From Prevotella sp. (GTDB taxonomy: Bacteria > Bacteroidota > Bacteroidia > Bacteroidales > Bacteroidaceae), in NCBI GenBank assembly GCA_017615355.1, contig JAGAAJ010000011.1:1-38009 (forward strand): a DNA stretch of 38,009 bases, written 5' to 3'. Under the pieces are notes generated by a model. It was given only the letters and a program-made list of their open reading frames with translations, was not told where the DNA came from and did no database searches. Each line of letters begins with the position of its first letter. Position 1 is the stretch's first letter. The position numbers were made by a program, and so were the translations under genes. Positions 31,992 through 38,009 of the stretch are shown here, in pieces.

Positions 31992-32028
31992 AAGAACGTT
32001 AGACGGAATCCATCTAACGTTCTTTTTT
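31992..32028 (-). terminator. Terminator between rplS and manC
   Basis: AAGAACGTTAGA (31992-32003) pairs with TCTAACGTTCTT (32013-32024) over a nine-base loop. T runs flank both sides, so it can serve rplS on the minus strand and also stop plus-strand transcription. Confidence 0.9.
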
Positions 32029-32053
32029 CGTGGGGTACTTCTACATAAAGAAT

Positions 32054-32446
32054 TTATGCTTCCTTCTTCACAGCAACGCGCTTCTCCTTGATGCGGGCAG
32101 CCTTACCCGTGAGCTTGCGCAGGTAGTACAGCTTGGCGCGACGCACCTTACCGTGCTTGTTCACCTCGATGCTGTCGATATTGGGCGACTCAAGGGGGAA
32201 GATACGCTCCACACCCACGGTGCCAGACATCTTACGGACAGTGAAGCGCTTCTTGTCGCCATGGCCGCAGATCTTGATGACTACGCCGCGATAGAGCTGG
32301 ATGCGCTCCTTGGAACCCTCGATAATTTTGTAACCAACGGTGATGGTGTCACCAGGAGCGAACTCCTCAAACTTCTTGCCGCCTTCAGCAGCCTTGGCCT
32401 GATTGCTGGTTGCAAATGCTTCTTCAGCAACTTTAATTAAATCCAT
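32054..32446 (-). CDS. rplS: 50S ribosomal protein L19
   Basis: A 130-residue L19 with the signature region [54 protein letters not shown] and [23 protein letters not shown], each recognisable in shorter blocks. It is somewhat longer than the roughly 115-residue E. coli form owing to a basic C-terminal tail. It is transcribed alone, with a leader of about 100 nt (32447-32546) and its own terminator. The leader contains a small GC hairpin (GCCG/CGGC at about 32532-32545). Confidence 0.97.
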   Translation of the reverse strand: MDLIKVAEEAFATSNQAKAAEGGKKFEEFAPGDTITVGYKIIEGSKERIQLYRGVVIKICGHGDKKRFTVRKMSGTVGVERIFPLESPNIDSIEVNKHGKVRRAKLYYLRKLTGKAARIKEKRVAVKKEA

Positions 32447-32546
32447 TGTATTAAACTACTAATAATTAAATTGTTGTATCGTTCCAACGCAACATAACGG
32501 GCAACTCTCCTATCTTCCCGCCATCGGTTACGCCGAAAAGCGGCTG

Positions 32547-32554
32547 CAAAGGTA
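32547..32554 (-). promoter_or_regulatory. Putative -7 box of rplS
   Basis: The minus strand reads TACCTTTG. The positions where a -33 TTTG should lie (about 32574-32579) are inside the heptamer array at 32562-32589. Confidence 0.65.
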
Positions 32555-32561
32555 CGAAAAA

Positions 32562-32589
32562 GTTGAGAGTTGAGAGCTGAGTGTTGAGC
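32562..32589. repeat. Heptamer array x4 in the rplS promoter
   Basis: GTTGAGA, GTTGAGA, GCTGAGT, GTTGAGC, 28 nt. It begins seven bases beyond the -7 box and covers the expected spacer and -33 region. It is the only clear heptamer array here that is not inside a gene. Confidence 0.9.
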
Positions 32590-32662
32590 GTTTTGTTTCT
32601 ATTGTTAAGCTTTTTTAACTACTTTAACCCATTCTTTCCTCTTGTGAATCAGGAATAATGTG

Positions 32663-32670
32663 TATTTTTG
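32663..32670 (+). promoter_or_regulatory. Putative -7 box of the nucleotidase pair
   Basis: TATTTTTG lies 22 nt before ATG 32693; TCTTG sits near the -33 position at 18 nt. Confidence 0.55.
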
Positions 32671-32692
32671 CAGGGGAAAAACCAATAACGAT

Positions 32693-33460
32693 ATGAATAC
32701 ATCCTTCCGAATCTTTGCCCTCGGAGCCGTCGCAGCGATGGCTGTGGGCTGCACCACGCACTTTCAGATAGCTGGCGTGGAACGCTCAAGAATCCTTGTC
32801 AACAACCGTTTCGACAATGAGCCCAACTCACAAGGCACCGCTTTCCTGGCTCCCTTCAAGGCACAGGTAGACGAGGTGATGAGCCCCGTGATGGGCGTTG
32901 CTGCCCGTGACATGGCCGTCGCTCGTCCTGAGAGCGGCATCAGCAACCTGCTGGCCGACATCCTGGTATGGTCGGGCAAGGACTATGGCGAGAAGCCCGA
33001 CTTCGGCGTCTACAACATCGGCGGCATACGTGCCGCATTGTCGAAGGGCATTGTCACCTATGGCGACATCAACGACATCGCGCCTTTCGAGAACAAGATT
33101 GCCTTCACCACGCTGAAGGGTGACAAGGTGATGGAGCTCTTCGCACAGATTGCCAAGCGTGGCGGCGAGGGCGTGAGTCACGGTGTGGAGATGGTCATCA
33201 CCAGCGATGGCAAGTTGGTATCGGCCTGCCTTAATGGTGAGGAGATTGACCCGCAGCGTGAATATCGCGCCGTTACCATCGACTATATCGTGCAGGGCAA
33301 CGACGGTATGGCGGCCTTCAAGAGCGGCACCAACACCGTGTCACCACAAGAGGACAAGGACAACTCGCGCTTCCTCATCATGAACTACTTCAAGGCCATG
33401 CAGGCAGAAGGCAAGGAGGTAGATGCCAAGGTGGAAGGCCGCATCACCATTCAGCAATAG
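32693..33460 (+). CDS. 5'-nucleotidase C-terminal-domain lipoprotein
   Basis: A 255-residue lipoprotein (signal to Cys20, AAMAVGC) consisting of only the substrate-binding C-terminal domain of UshA-like 5'-nucleotidases. Family motifs are NIGGIRAALSKGIVTYGDI, PFENKIAF and IVQGNDGMAAF. I start at ATG 32693 since an upstream in-frame ATG would precede the -7 box. The matching catalytic domain is encoded by the next gene 27 nt later, so the two are likely partners. This order (C-terminal domain first) is the reverse of the fused enzyme. Confidence 0.9.
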   Translation: MNTSFRIFALGAVAAMAVGCTTHFQIAGVERSRILVNNRFDNEPNSQGTAFLAPFKAQVDEVMSPVMGVAARDMAVARPESGISNLLADILVWSGKDYGEKPDFGVYNIGGIRAALSKGIVTYGDINDIAPFENKIAFTTLKGDKVMELFAQIAKRGGEGVSHGVEMVITSDGKLVSACLNGEEIDPQREYRAVTIDYIVQGNDGMAAFKSGTNTVSPQEDKDNSRFLIMNYFKAMQAEGKEVDAKVEGRITIQQ

Positions 33461-33487
33461 ACATCATCACCATAAAACCACAAGAAC

Positions 33488-34327
33488 ATGAAACATATTA
33501 TTACCGCCATAGCACTGCTGCTCACACTGAGCGTCAGCGCACAGAAACAGAAGACGCTCACCATTCTGCACACCAACGACACACACTCCACCGTGATGCC
33601 CCTGAACAAGAACCTGGCTGACACGCTGCTGGCCGACCGTGGCGGCTTCCTTCGCCGTATGGCCATCGTGGAGCAGGAGCGCCAGCAAGACCCCGACCTG
33701 TTGCTCTTCGACAGCGGCGACTTCTCGCAGGGCTCAGCCTATTACTCAATGTTCAAGGGCGACGTCGAGGTGGGACTGATGAATCAGATGCACTACGATG
33801 CAGCCACCATCGGCAACCATGAGTTCGACTTCGGCCTCGACAATATGATCCGCATCTTCAAGATGTGCAAGTTCCCCATCATCTGTGCTAACTATGATTT
33901 CGGCGATACGGAGCTGAAGGATATCGTCAAGCCCTACATTATTATAAAAAGGAAGGGCATCAAGATTGGCGTCTTCGCCCTCTGCCCGAAGCTCGACGGT
34001 CTGGTCTTTACGAAGAACTATGAGCCGCTGGTCTACCTCGACCCCATCGCAAAGGCACAGGAGATGGTTGACTTGCTGAAGAATAAGAAGAAGTGCGACT
34101 ATGTCATCTGCCTGAGCCACTTAGGTTGGGCGAAGGGCGAGTGTCCTGATGAGCGTGTCATCGAGGGCACGCAGGGCATCGACCTCGTCTTGGGCGGCCA
34201 CAGCCACACCTATCTGGAGAAGCTGGAGTACGTCAATGACCAAAGCGGCCGTGCAGTACCCGTCGACCAGAACGGCAAGCATGGGGCCTTCATCGGCAAG
34301 CTGCAGCTGACGTTCAATAAACGCTGA
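33488..34327 (+). CDS. 5'-nucleotidase metallophosphatase domain, exported
   Basis: A 279-residue calcineurin-like phosphatase with a signal peptide (MKHIITAIALLLTLSVSAQ). All metal-site blocks are present: LHTNDTHS, DSGDFSQG, GNHEFDFG, SHLGW and GGHSHT. It corresponds to the N-terminal catalytic domain of periplasmic 5'-nucleotidase and lacks the C-terminal nucleotide-binding domain, supplied presumably by the preceding gene. Together they would dephosphorylate nucleotides outside the cytoplasm for uptake. Confidence 0.92.
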   Translation: MKHIITAIALLLTLSVSAQKQKTLTILHTNDTHSTVMPLNKNLADTLLADRGGFLRRMAIVEQERQQDPDLLLFDSGDFSQGSAYYSMFKGDVEVGLMNQMHYDAATIGNHEFDFGLDNMIRIFKMCKFPIICANYDFGDTELKDIVKPYIIIKRKGIKIGVFALCPKLDGLVFTKNYEPLVYLDPIAKAQEMVDLLKNKKKCDYVICLSHLGWAKGECPDERVIEGTQGIDLVLGGHSHTYLEKLEYVNDQSGRAVPVDQNGKHGAFIGKLQLTFNKR

Positions 34328-34382
34328 TTAATCCTTAGGAGGTGAGACAAGTGCCAGTCCCCTACCATCCTATTAAAACTAG

Positions 34383-34453
34383 AATTTTGAGAATTTTGGA
34401 GAAAAAGCCAAATAAATTTTGAGAATTATGGGAAAAATGGCCAAATAAATTTT
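34383..34453. repeat. Tandem repeat with 32- and 33-bp units
   Basis: Unit 1 (34383-34414) and unit 2 (34415-34447) both begin AATTTTGAGAATT and end GCCAAATA; a third partial unit begins AATTTTGAGG at 34448. The one-base length difference puts the units in different reading frames. Confidence 0.8.
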
Positions 34454-34655
34454 GAGGAAACGGGAAATCGAAACCGCTACCTCGTTTACACGAAAGACTA
34501 TTTCAAAGAAGGTGCCATGAAATATCTTCCTGCATATCTTGCATATTTCCTTTAAGGTCTTCGTGCAAGTCGCGCCATTGTCTGTTGGCTGTATGACCAC
34601 AAAAATACACCATTATTTTTCATCTGCCAAATTTTTACGCCTGAAATTGATCACT

Positions 34656-34668
34656 GAGAACCGTCCCC
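34656..34668. repeat. Solitary REP half-site
   Basis: GAGAACCGTCCCC is identical to the core of the right arm of the palindrome at 36711-36734. It lies about 95 bp beyond the 3' end of the LRR gene. Confidence 0.65.
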
Positions 34669-34762
34669 GACGATCCAGCCAATCGCCCGCTTGGCTTTTC
34701 CGCTACTGAAAGGAAGCAAGAACCACTGCCTACCGTGATGTCAGAGTCTCCACCGTCTCGTT

Positions 34763-36547
34763 TTACCAGATCGCCACCTTCCTGCCTTCACGGATATACA
34801 CGCCAGGGCGGGGCGTTCCGGTGATGCGATTGCCATTGAGATCGTAAATCATGGGAGGCTCCTCGCAAGTCATAGGCGACAGGATAGCCGAAGGCTCGAC
34901 ATCATCAACGATTTTCGTGAATCTCTTCCAGTTGGCATCCATAGTGTATGCTTCCTTACTCCCTGTCGGCACGTGAAGCGTTGCCTTATAGTAGGTATTC
35001 TCCCAGAATGTATACTGAAAAATCTCGGCTGGAACGGAAGAATGAACATAGATGTTGGCTAATTTTTTACAACCAGAGAAGGCATTGATGTCTATCTTCG
35101 TCACCTGCGCCGGAATATCAATCGTGCTAAAGCTACAACCCGCGAAAGCACTACTGCCTATCATCGTCAACCCATCGGGCAATGATACAGATGCTAAACT
35201 GCTACAGACGCAGAACACTGTTGGCTCGAGTGTCGTCACGCCATCGCCCACCTTGGCGTACGTTATTCCAGTACAATTAGAGAAGGCACCGTTGCCGAGA
35301 GTCGTCACACTGTTGGGAATAACAATCTCTTTCAGTTGTTCACACTCCAAAAAAGCATGAATGCCTATCGTCTCCGTACCCTCCTGAAGGGAAACGCTGC
35401 TCAAGTTCTTGCACTTGTCAAAGGCGTAGTGGCCTATTTCTTTCACACTTCCGGGTATCGCGACCGACGTCAGTTCATTCCAACCTCTGAACAAGCCTTC
35501 GGCCAGCTTTGTCACGCCCTCCGGAATCACGAGGTCGTTCTTAACCTCTTCGCCGTTGACAAAGAGATGCTTGGCAATAGACAACGGATTTCCGCCCAAG
35601 TTGTCAATGGCTATGTCTAAAGCCATCACGTCTGTGAAGGTGATGCTGCACCATGCCTTCAGGCTGGAGACATGGACTTCCTTCAAGCTATAGCAACCGT
35701 CAAAGGCGTTGACGCCAATGGTGTCCAGCCCTTCGCCTAACGTCACCTTCTCCAACAGGTCGCAATAGACAAAAGCCCTCGCACCAATCTTTTTCACATG
35801 ATTGCCAATCACTACGGCTTCCGTCCGCCAGCAATGCCAGAATGCTTCCTCACCGATGCTCACCACACCGTCGCCTATTTCTATCGTCTTGAGGTCCTGA
35901 CACAGTCTGAATGCCTCTTTCCCAATAGTGGTTTTGCCGCTGCCGGGGATATTCACAGCTGTCAGGCCAGTGTTAGAGACTGCTGACGGCGCAATCTCAT
36001 TGATACTTTTCGGAAAGTTGAGGGACTCCAGCTTGAGGCATCCTTGAAAAGCGAAGGTGCCGATAAACTCCAACCCCTCGGAAAGGACGACGTTAGTCAA
36101 CGACTCACAGCCCATAAAAGTGGCATACTCCATTCGCTTTACATTCTTGGGGATGTTTACCGACGTGAGATTCTTGCAGTCCATGAATAGTTTCTTGCCA
36201 ATAGACGTCAGCGTTTCCGGTAGCGTTGCCGATGTGAGCTTTTTGCAACCCTCGAATACCGAATTGCCAATATACGTCACCCCCTCAGATACGATTACGC
36301 TCGTTATTCCATGGCGATTCTTGCAGGCGTTGTCTGCTATTCCCAATACAGAATAGTCATCATTGCCCCACTGAAGCGGATTGGGTATGACCAGTTTTCC
36401 ACTGAAACCCTCGTCCACCGCTATCACCTCAGCAGTATGGGCAGACAAGTCCACTTCGTATATAATGCTGTTGTTGTTTACTCGGACTGCGTTAGCTTCC
36501 AACTGCACGACAACTGCCAGCAGGATTATCATCAGAATTTTCTTCAT
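34763..36547 (-). CDS. BspA-like leucine-rich-repeat surface protein
   Basis: A 594-residue exported protein. The signal peptide is MKKILMIILLAVVVQLEANA. Residues about 70-530 consist of roughly 23-residue LRR_5 repeats of the type 'LTSVxIPxxVxxIGxxAFxGCxxL', as in BspA and Treponema pallidum-type LRR proteins that bind host or bacterial ligands. The C-terminal tail YDLNGNRI...GVYIREGRKVAIW is the exported-protein ending seen elsewhere in the window. Its promoter is a full TTTG-N19-TACTTTTG match. REP-type sequences lie on both sides of the gene, which may mark it as a movable or recombining cassette. Confidence 0.92.
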   Translation of the reverse strand: MKKILMIILLAVVVQLEANAVRVNNNSIIYEVDLSAHTAEVIAVDEGFSGKLVIPNPLQWGNDDYSVLGIADNACKNRHGITSVIVSEGVTYIGNSVFEGCKKLTSATLPETLTSIGKKLFMDCKNLTSVNIPKNVKRMEYATFMGCESLTNVVLSEGLEFIGTFAFQGCLKLESLNFPKSINEIAPSAVSNTGLTAVNIPGSGKTTIGKEAFRLCQDLKTIEIGDGVVSIGEEAFWHCWRTEAVVIGNHVKKIGARAFVYCDLLEKVTLGEGLDTIGVNAFDGCYSLKEVHVSSLKAWCSITFTDVMALDIAIDNLGGNPLSIAKHLFVNGEEVKNDLVIPEGVTKLAEGLFRGWNELTSVAIPGSVKEIGHYAFDKCKNLSSVSLQEGTETIGIHAFLECEQLKEIVIPNSVTTLGNGAFSNCTGITYAKVGDGVTTLEPTVFCVCSSLASVSLPDGLTMIGSSAFAGCSFSTIDIPAQVTKIDINAFSGCKKLANIYVHSSVPAEIFQYTFWENTYYKATLHVPTGSKEAYTMDANWKRFTKIVDDVEPSAILSPMTCEEPPMIYDLNGNRITGTPRPGVYIREGRKVAIW

Positions 36548-36582
36548 TGTCTTTTTTCTGTTAAGGTTTCGAAATGATGTAG

Positions 36583-36613
36583 CAAAAGTAGTAATAAAAG
36601 CGCTAACGTCAAA
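36583..36613 (-). promoter_or_regulatory. Consensus promoter of the LRR gene
   Basis: On the minus strand TTTG (rc of 36610-36613), 19 nt, TACTTTTG (rc of 36583-36590). The leader would be about 30 nt before ATG 36547. This is one of the two best promoter matches in the window. Confidence 0.78.
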
Positions 36614-36674
36614 ATTTTCTTCTGTATTTTTCTTACATTATTTATTTTTATGATGAGGAGCTCTAAAATTGCGG

Positions 36675-36734
36675 AGGATCACGGGACGGTTCTTTGATCC
36701 AATTTGGCGAATCAGAGAACCGTCCCCTGATCCT
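36675..36734. repeat. REP-type palindrome upstream of the LRR gene
   Basis: The left arm 36675-36698 and right arm 36711-36734 are reverse complements at 22 of 24 positions (core GGGACGGTTCT / AGAACCGTCCC), with a 12-nt loop. The core resembles GGGACGGTTCT-type extragenic palindromes that are mobilised by IS200-like RAYT transposases. It lies between the LRR gene and the small lipoprotein gene. Confidence 0.88.
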
Positions 36735-36755
36735 TTTCAATTTGACTTGTTTAAT

Positions 36756-37190
36756 TCATTTGACCTTATAATAGACGACAGGAACCTGAGGCGTCCATGG
36801 AATGGAAGGACGATAATCATTGTCATCAAGCAAAATGAGTTCTTCATTCGTCAGTACGAATTTCATCCTGGGTCCCTGTTGTCTCTTAACATCCTTAATG
36901 AAAAAAATATGTCCTGACAAAGAACTGGAATTTGCAGCATCTTCTATATCCTCTTCTATATAGTAGCGGAATTTGTTCCCCTCCAAATCCGTAGCCCAGA
37001 GAACGCCATTTATTTCATAAGAAAATATGCCATCTTTATAGAAAGTATAAACGTCAGGGGAATTGGTTATTTCCTTGCTGTCGGCTTTCTGCCATTTCCC
37101 GACGACATCGTTTTGTCGAATCGTCTCTTCCTCATTGCTACAGCTCCAAAGCATGAGCAGAGCAGTAATTGCAAATAATACCTTTTTCAT
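36756..37190 (-). CDS. Small lipocalin-like lipoprotein
   Basis: A 144-residue lipoprotein (MKKVLFAITALLMLWSC, lipobox Cys17). The mature part begins VVGKWQKADSKEI and has alternating beta-strand-like segments (VYTFYKDGIFSYEI, MKFVLTNEELILLDD), which recall the lipocalin-like domains common in Bacteroidales lipoproteins. No ligand or role can be assigned. It is 27 nt downstream of the incomplete gene at 37218 and on the same strand, so the two may be co-transcribed. Confidence 0.75.
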   Translation of the reverse strand: MKKVLFAITALLMLWSCSNEEETIRQNDVVGKWQKADSKEITNSPDVYTFYKDGIFSYEINGVLWATDLEGNKFRYYIEEDIEDAANSSSLSGHIFFIKDVKRQQGPRMKFVLTNEELILLDDNDYRPSIPWTPQVPVVYYKVK

Positions 37191-37217
37191 TGTCTTCTGT
37201 GATAGTTTATAGATTAT

Positions 37218-38009
37218 TCACTTTATGTAAACCTTTTGTCCATTTACGATATTCAATCCCTTCTGCAAGGAACTGATGCGCTGACCCTGAAGGTTGTAGA
37301 TACTTTCATTTTTTACTTTTTCAATTTTAACATTTTCCTCTATTCCCGTTGTTTGTACTTGGAATTCGCCTGTGAATATCTCCTGGCTATTCTCTACTGT
37401 GACGGTATAGAGGCCTTCTGCGTAGGTGGAGATGTCGATGTTGAGGGCGACGATGCTGCCTGCGTTGATAGCTTTCCCATAGACGGGTTTGCCCGTTTCG
37501 TCAGTAATGCACACCACATAGGCATCGTCGAGCTGATCAAGATAGATACCCAACTGCTGTTCGCTGTATTCACCATGCAGCTGGCTCCCCTCATCGCTCT
37601 TCTCTCTCCTTATAGGTGTCTTGGGCTGTATCTTGGTGGTATGAGTGAAGTCGAAGCGGCCTTTTCTGGCTCCCATGATGAATGGATCTTCCACTTCGCT
37701 GTTGTAATAGATGACTTCATCGCCCACGCTACATGCCAGGAGAATACATTCGCCTCCACCTTCATAATCCCACGGATGACTAATGTCTGGATACGACGTG
37801 TCACAGCCAATGCCTTCGAGCCAGCGTCCTATGATATGATCATCACGCCATAAATCATAATACGTACCTTTGAAGCCAGGAATGCCTCCTGACATTTTTT
37901 GAACAACAACAAGATATCCCCATGAAGAAAAACTGTCGTTAGAGGAGAGCGAAAAGTCGTAGATTTGGTCAAACGTTGAGTGATATTGTGTATAATACAC
38001 TTTCTTGTC
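37218..38009 (-). CDS. Exported protein with DUF3244-like C-terminus (partial)
   Basis: The frame is open to the window edge (codons GAC AAG AAA before the first GTG), so the N-terminus is missing; at least 263 residues are visible. A beta-rich region LGIYLDQLDDAYVVCITD...GLYTVTVEN resembles the DUF3244 / carboxy-terminal beta-sandwich type. The end, IYNLQGQRISSLQKGLNIV and NGQKVYIK, is the Prevotella exported-protein tail. The upstream part (CDTSYPDISHPWDYEGGGECILLAC) is Cys- and aromatic-rich and I do not recognise it. The protein is probably secreted or surface-linked. Confidence 0.8.
   Translation of the reverse strand, partial: DKKVYYTQYHSTFDQIYDFSLSSNDSFSSWGYLVVVQKMSGGIPGFKGTYYDLWRDDHIIGRWLEGIGCDTSYPDISHPWDYEGGGECILLACSVGDEVIYYNSEVEDPFIMGARKGRFDFTHTTKIQPKTPIRREKSDEGSQLHGEYSEQQLGIYLDQLDDAYVVCITDETGKPVYGKAINAGSIVALNIDISTYAEGLYTVTVENSQEIFTGEFQVQTTGIEENVKIEKVKNESIYNLQGQRISSLQKGLNIVNGQKVYIK

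Larger units (their letters stand above)
34328..34762. other. Gene-free stretch with tandem repeat, ORF relic and lone REP half
   Basis: The segment is AT-rich at its start. It contains the 32-33-bp tandem repeat described separately, then a short open frame ending at TAA near 34555 that reads GNRNRYLVYTKDYFKEGA and MKYLPAYLAYFL. That frame has no start and hits a stop within the first repeat unit, so it looks like a relic of a gene I cannot identify. GAGAACCGTCCCC at 34656-34668 matches the REP palindrome at 36675-36734. Confidence 0.55.

Overview
The window looks like a chromosomal segment of a Bacteroidales bacterium, most likely Prevotellaceae. Four kinds of evidence point there. Promoters of the Bacteroidetes type (TTTG, 19-21 nt, TAnnTTTG) precede many genes. 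Several families are typical of the group: Fkp, NigD-like lipoproteins, a BspA-type leucine-rich-repeat protein, a smalltalk-type small protein and a DUF3244-like exported protein. Secreted proteins end in the 'YDLxGRR...GLYIxxGxKVxIK' style tail. Shine-Dalgarno sites are mostly absent. I see no rRNA, tRNA, CRISPR array or prophage structural genes.

Layout. 1-540: the end of an unidentified Gly-rich-tailed protein, a 9-mer inverted repeat, a 45-aa smalltalk-type protein and a terminator. 543-7393: fkp (L-fucose to GDP-fucose) divergent from a plus-strand run of fucP, a glycerolipid-type acyltransferase, a NigD-like lipoprotein and argB. 7390-13260: a minus-strand run of Memo/AMMECR1 fusion, its radical SAM partner, a LOG-family hydrolase, topA and aroK. 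13334-16571: a DEAD-box helicase, a 400-nt repeat-rich gap and an IS3-type transposase lacking orfA. 16572-22114: a GH78 alpha-L-rhamnosidase coupled to a CapA-like protein, divergent from a CE1/PHB-type esterase, together resembling plant-glycan or surface-glycan work. 22317-24812: three tandem FKBP prolyl isomerases, apparently one cytoplasmic, one lipoprotein and one exported. 24929-28127: a translationally coupled operon of an Lrp/AsnC regulator, a C26-M19 fusion peptidase and an M28/glutaminyl-cyclase-like lipoprotein. 28163-34327: a LUD protein, a flavodoxin-like reductase, an M16 protease, manC, rplS and a two-gene split 5'-nucleotidase. 34763-38009: a BspA-like LRR protein bracketed by REP-type sequences, a small lipoprotein and an incomplete exported protein.

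The signal I find most unusual is not a gene. Short tandem oligonucleotide arrays recur across the window, nearly always with a 7-bp unit, purine-rich on one strand and often exactly four units (28 nt). They lie inside the coding sequence of at least seven otherwise conserved housekeeping or secreted proteins, in variable loops, and once at the -33 region of the rplS promoter. In the M28 and M16 peptidase genes they occur as inverted pairs that could fold in the mRNA. A related 9-bp-period version forms an inverted pair upstream of the smalltalk gene and a direct array in fkp. A second non-gene signal is a set of TAGACAC-like boxes spaced exactly 32 bp apart beside the IS3 transposase.
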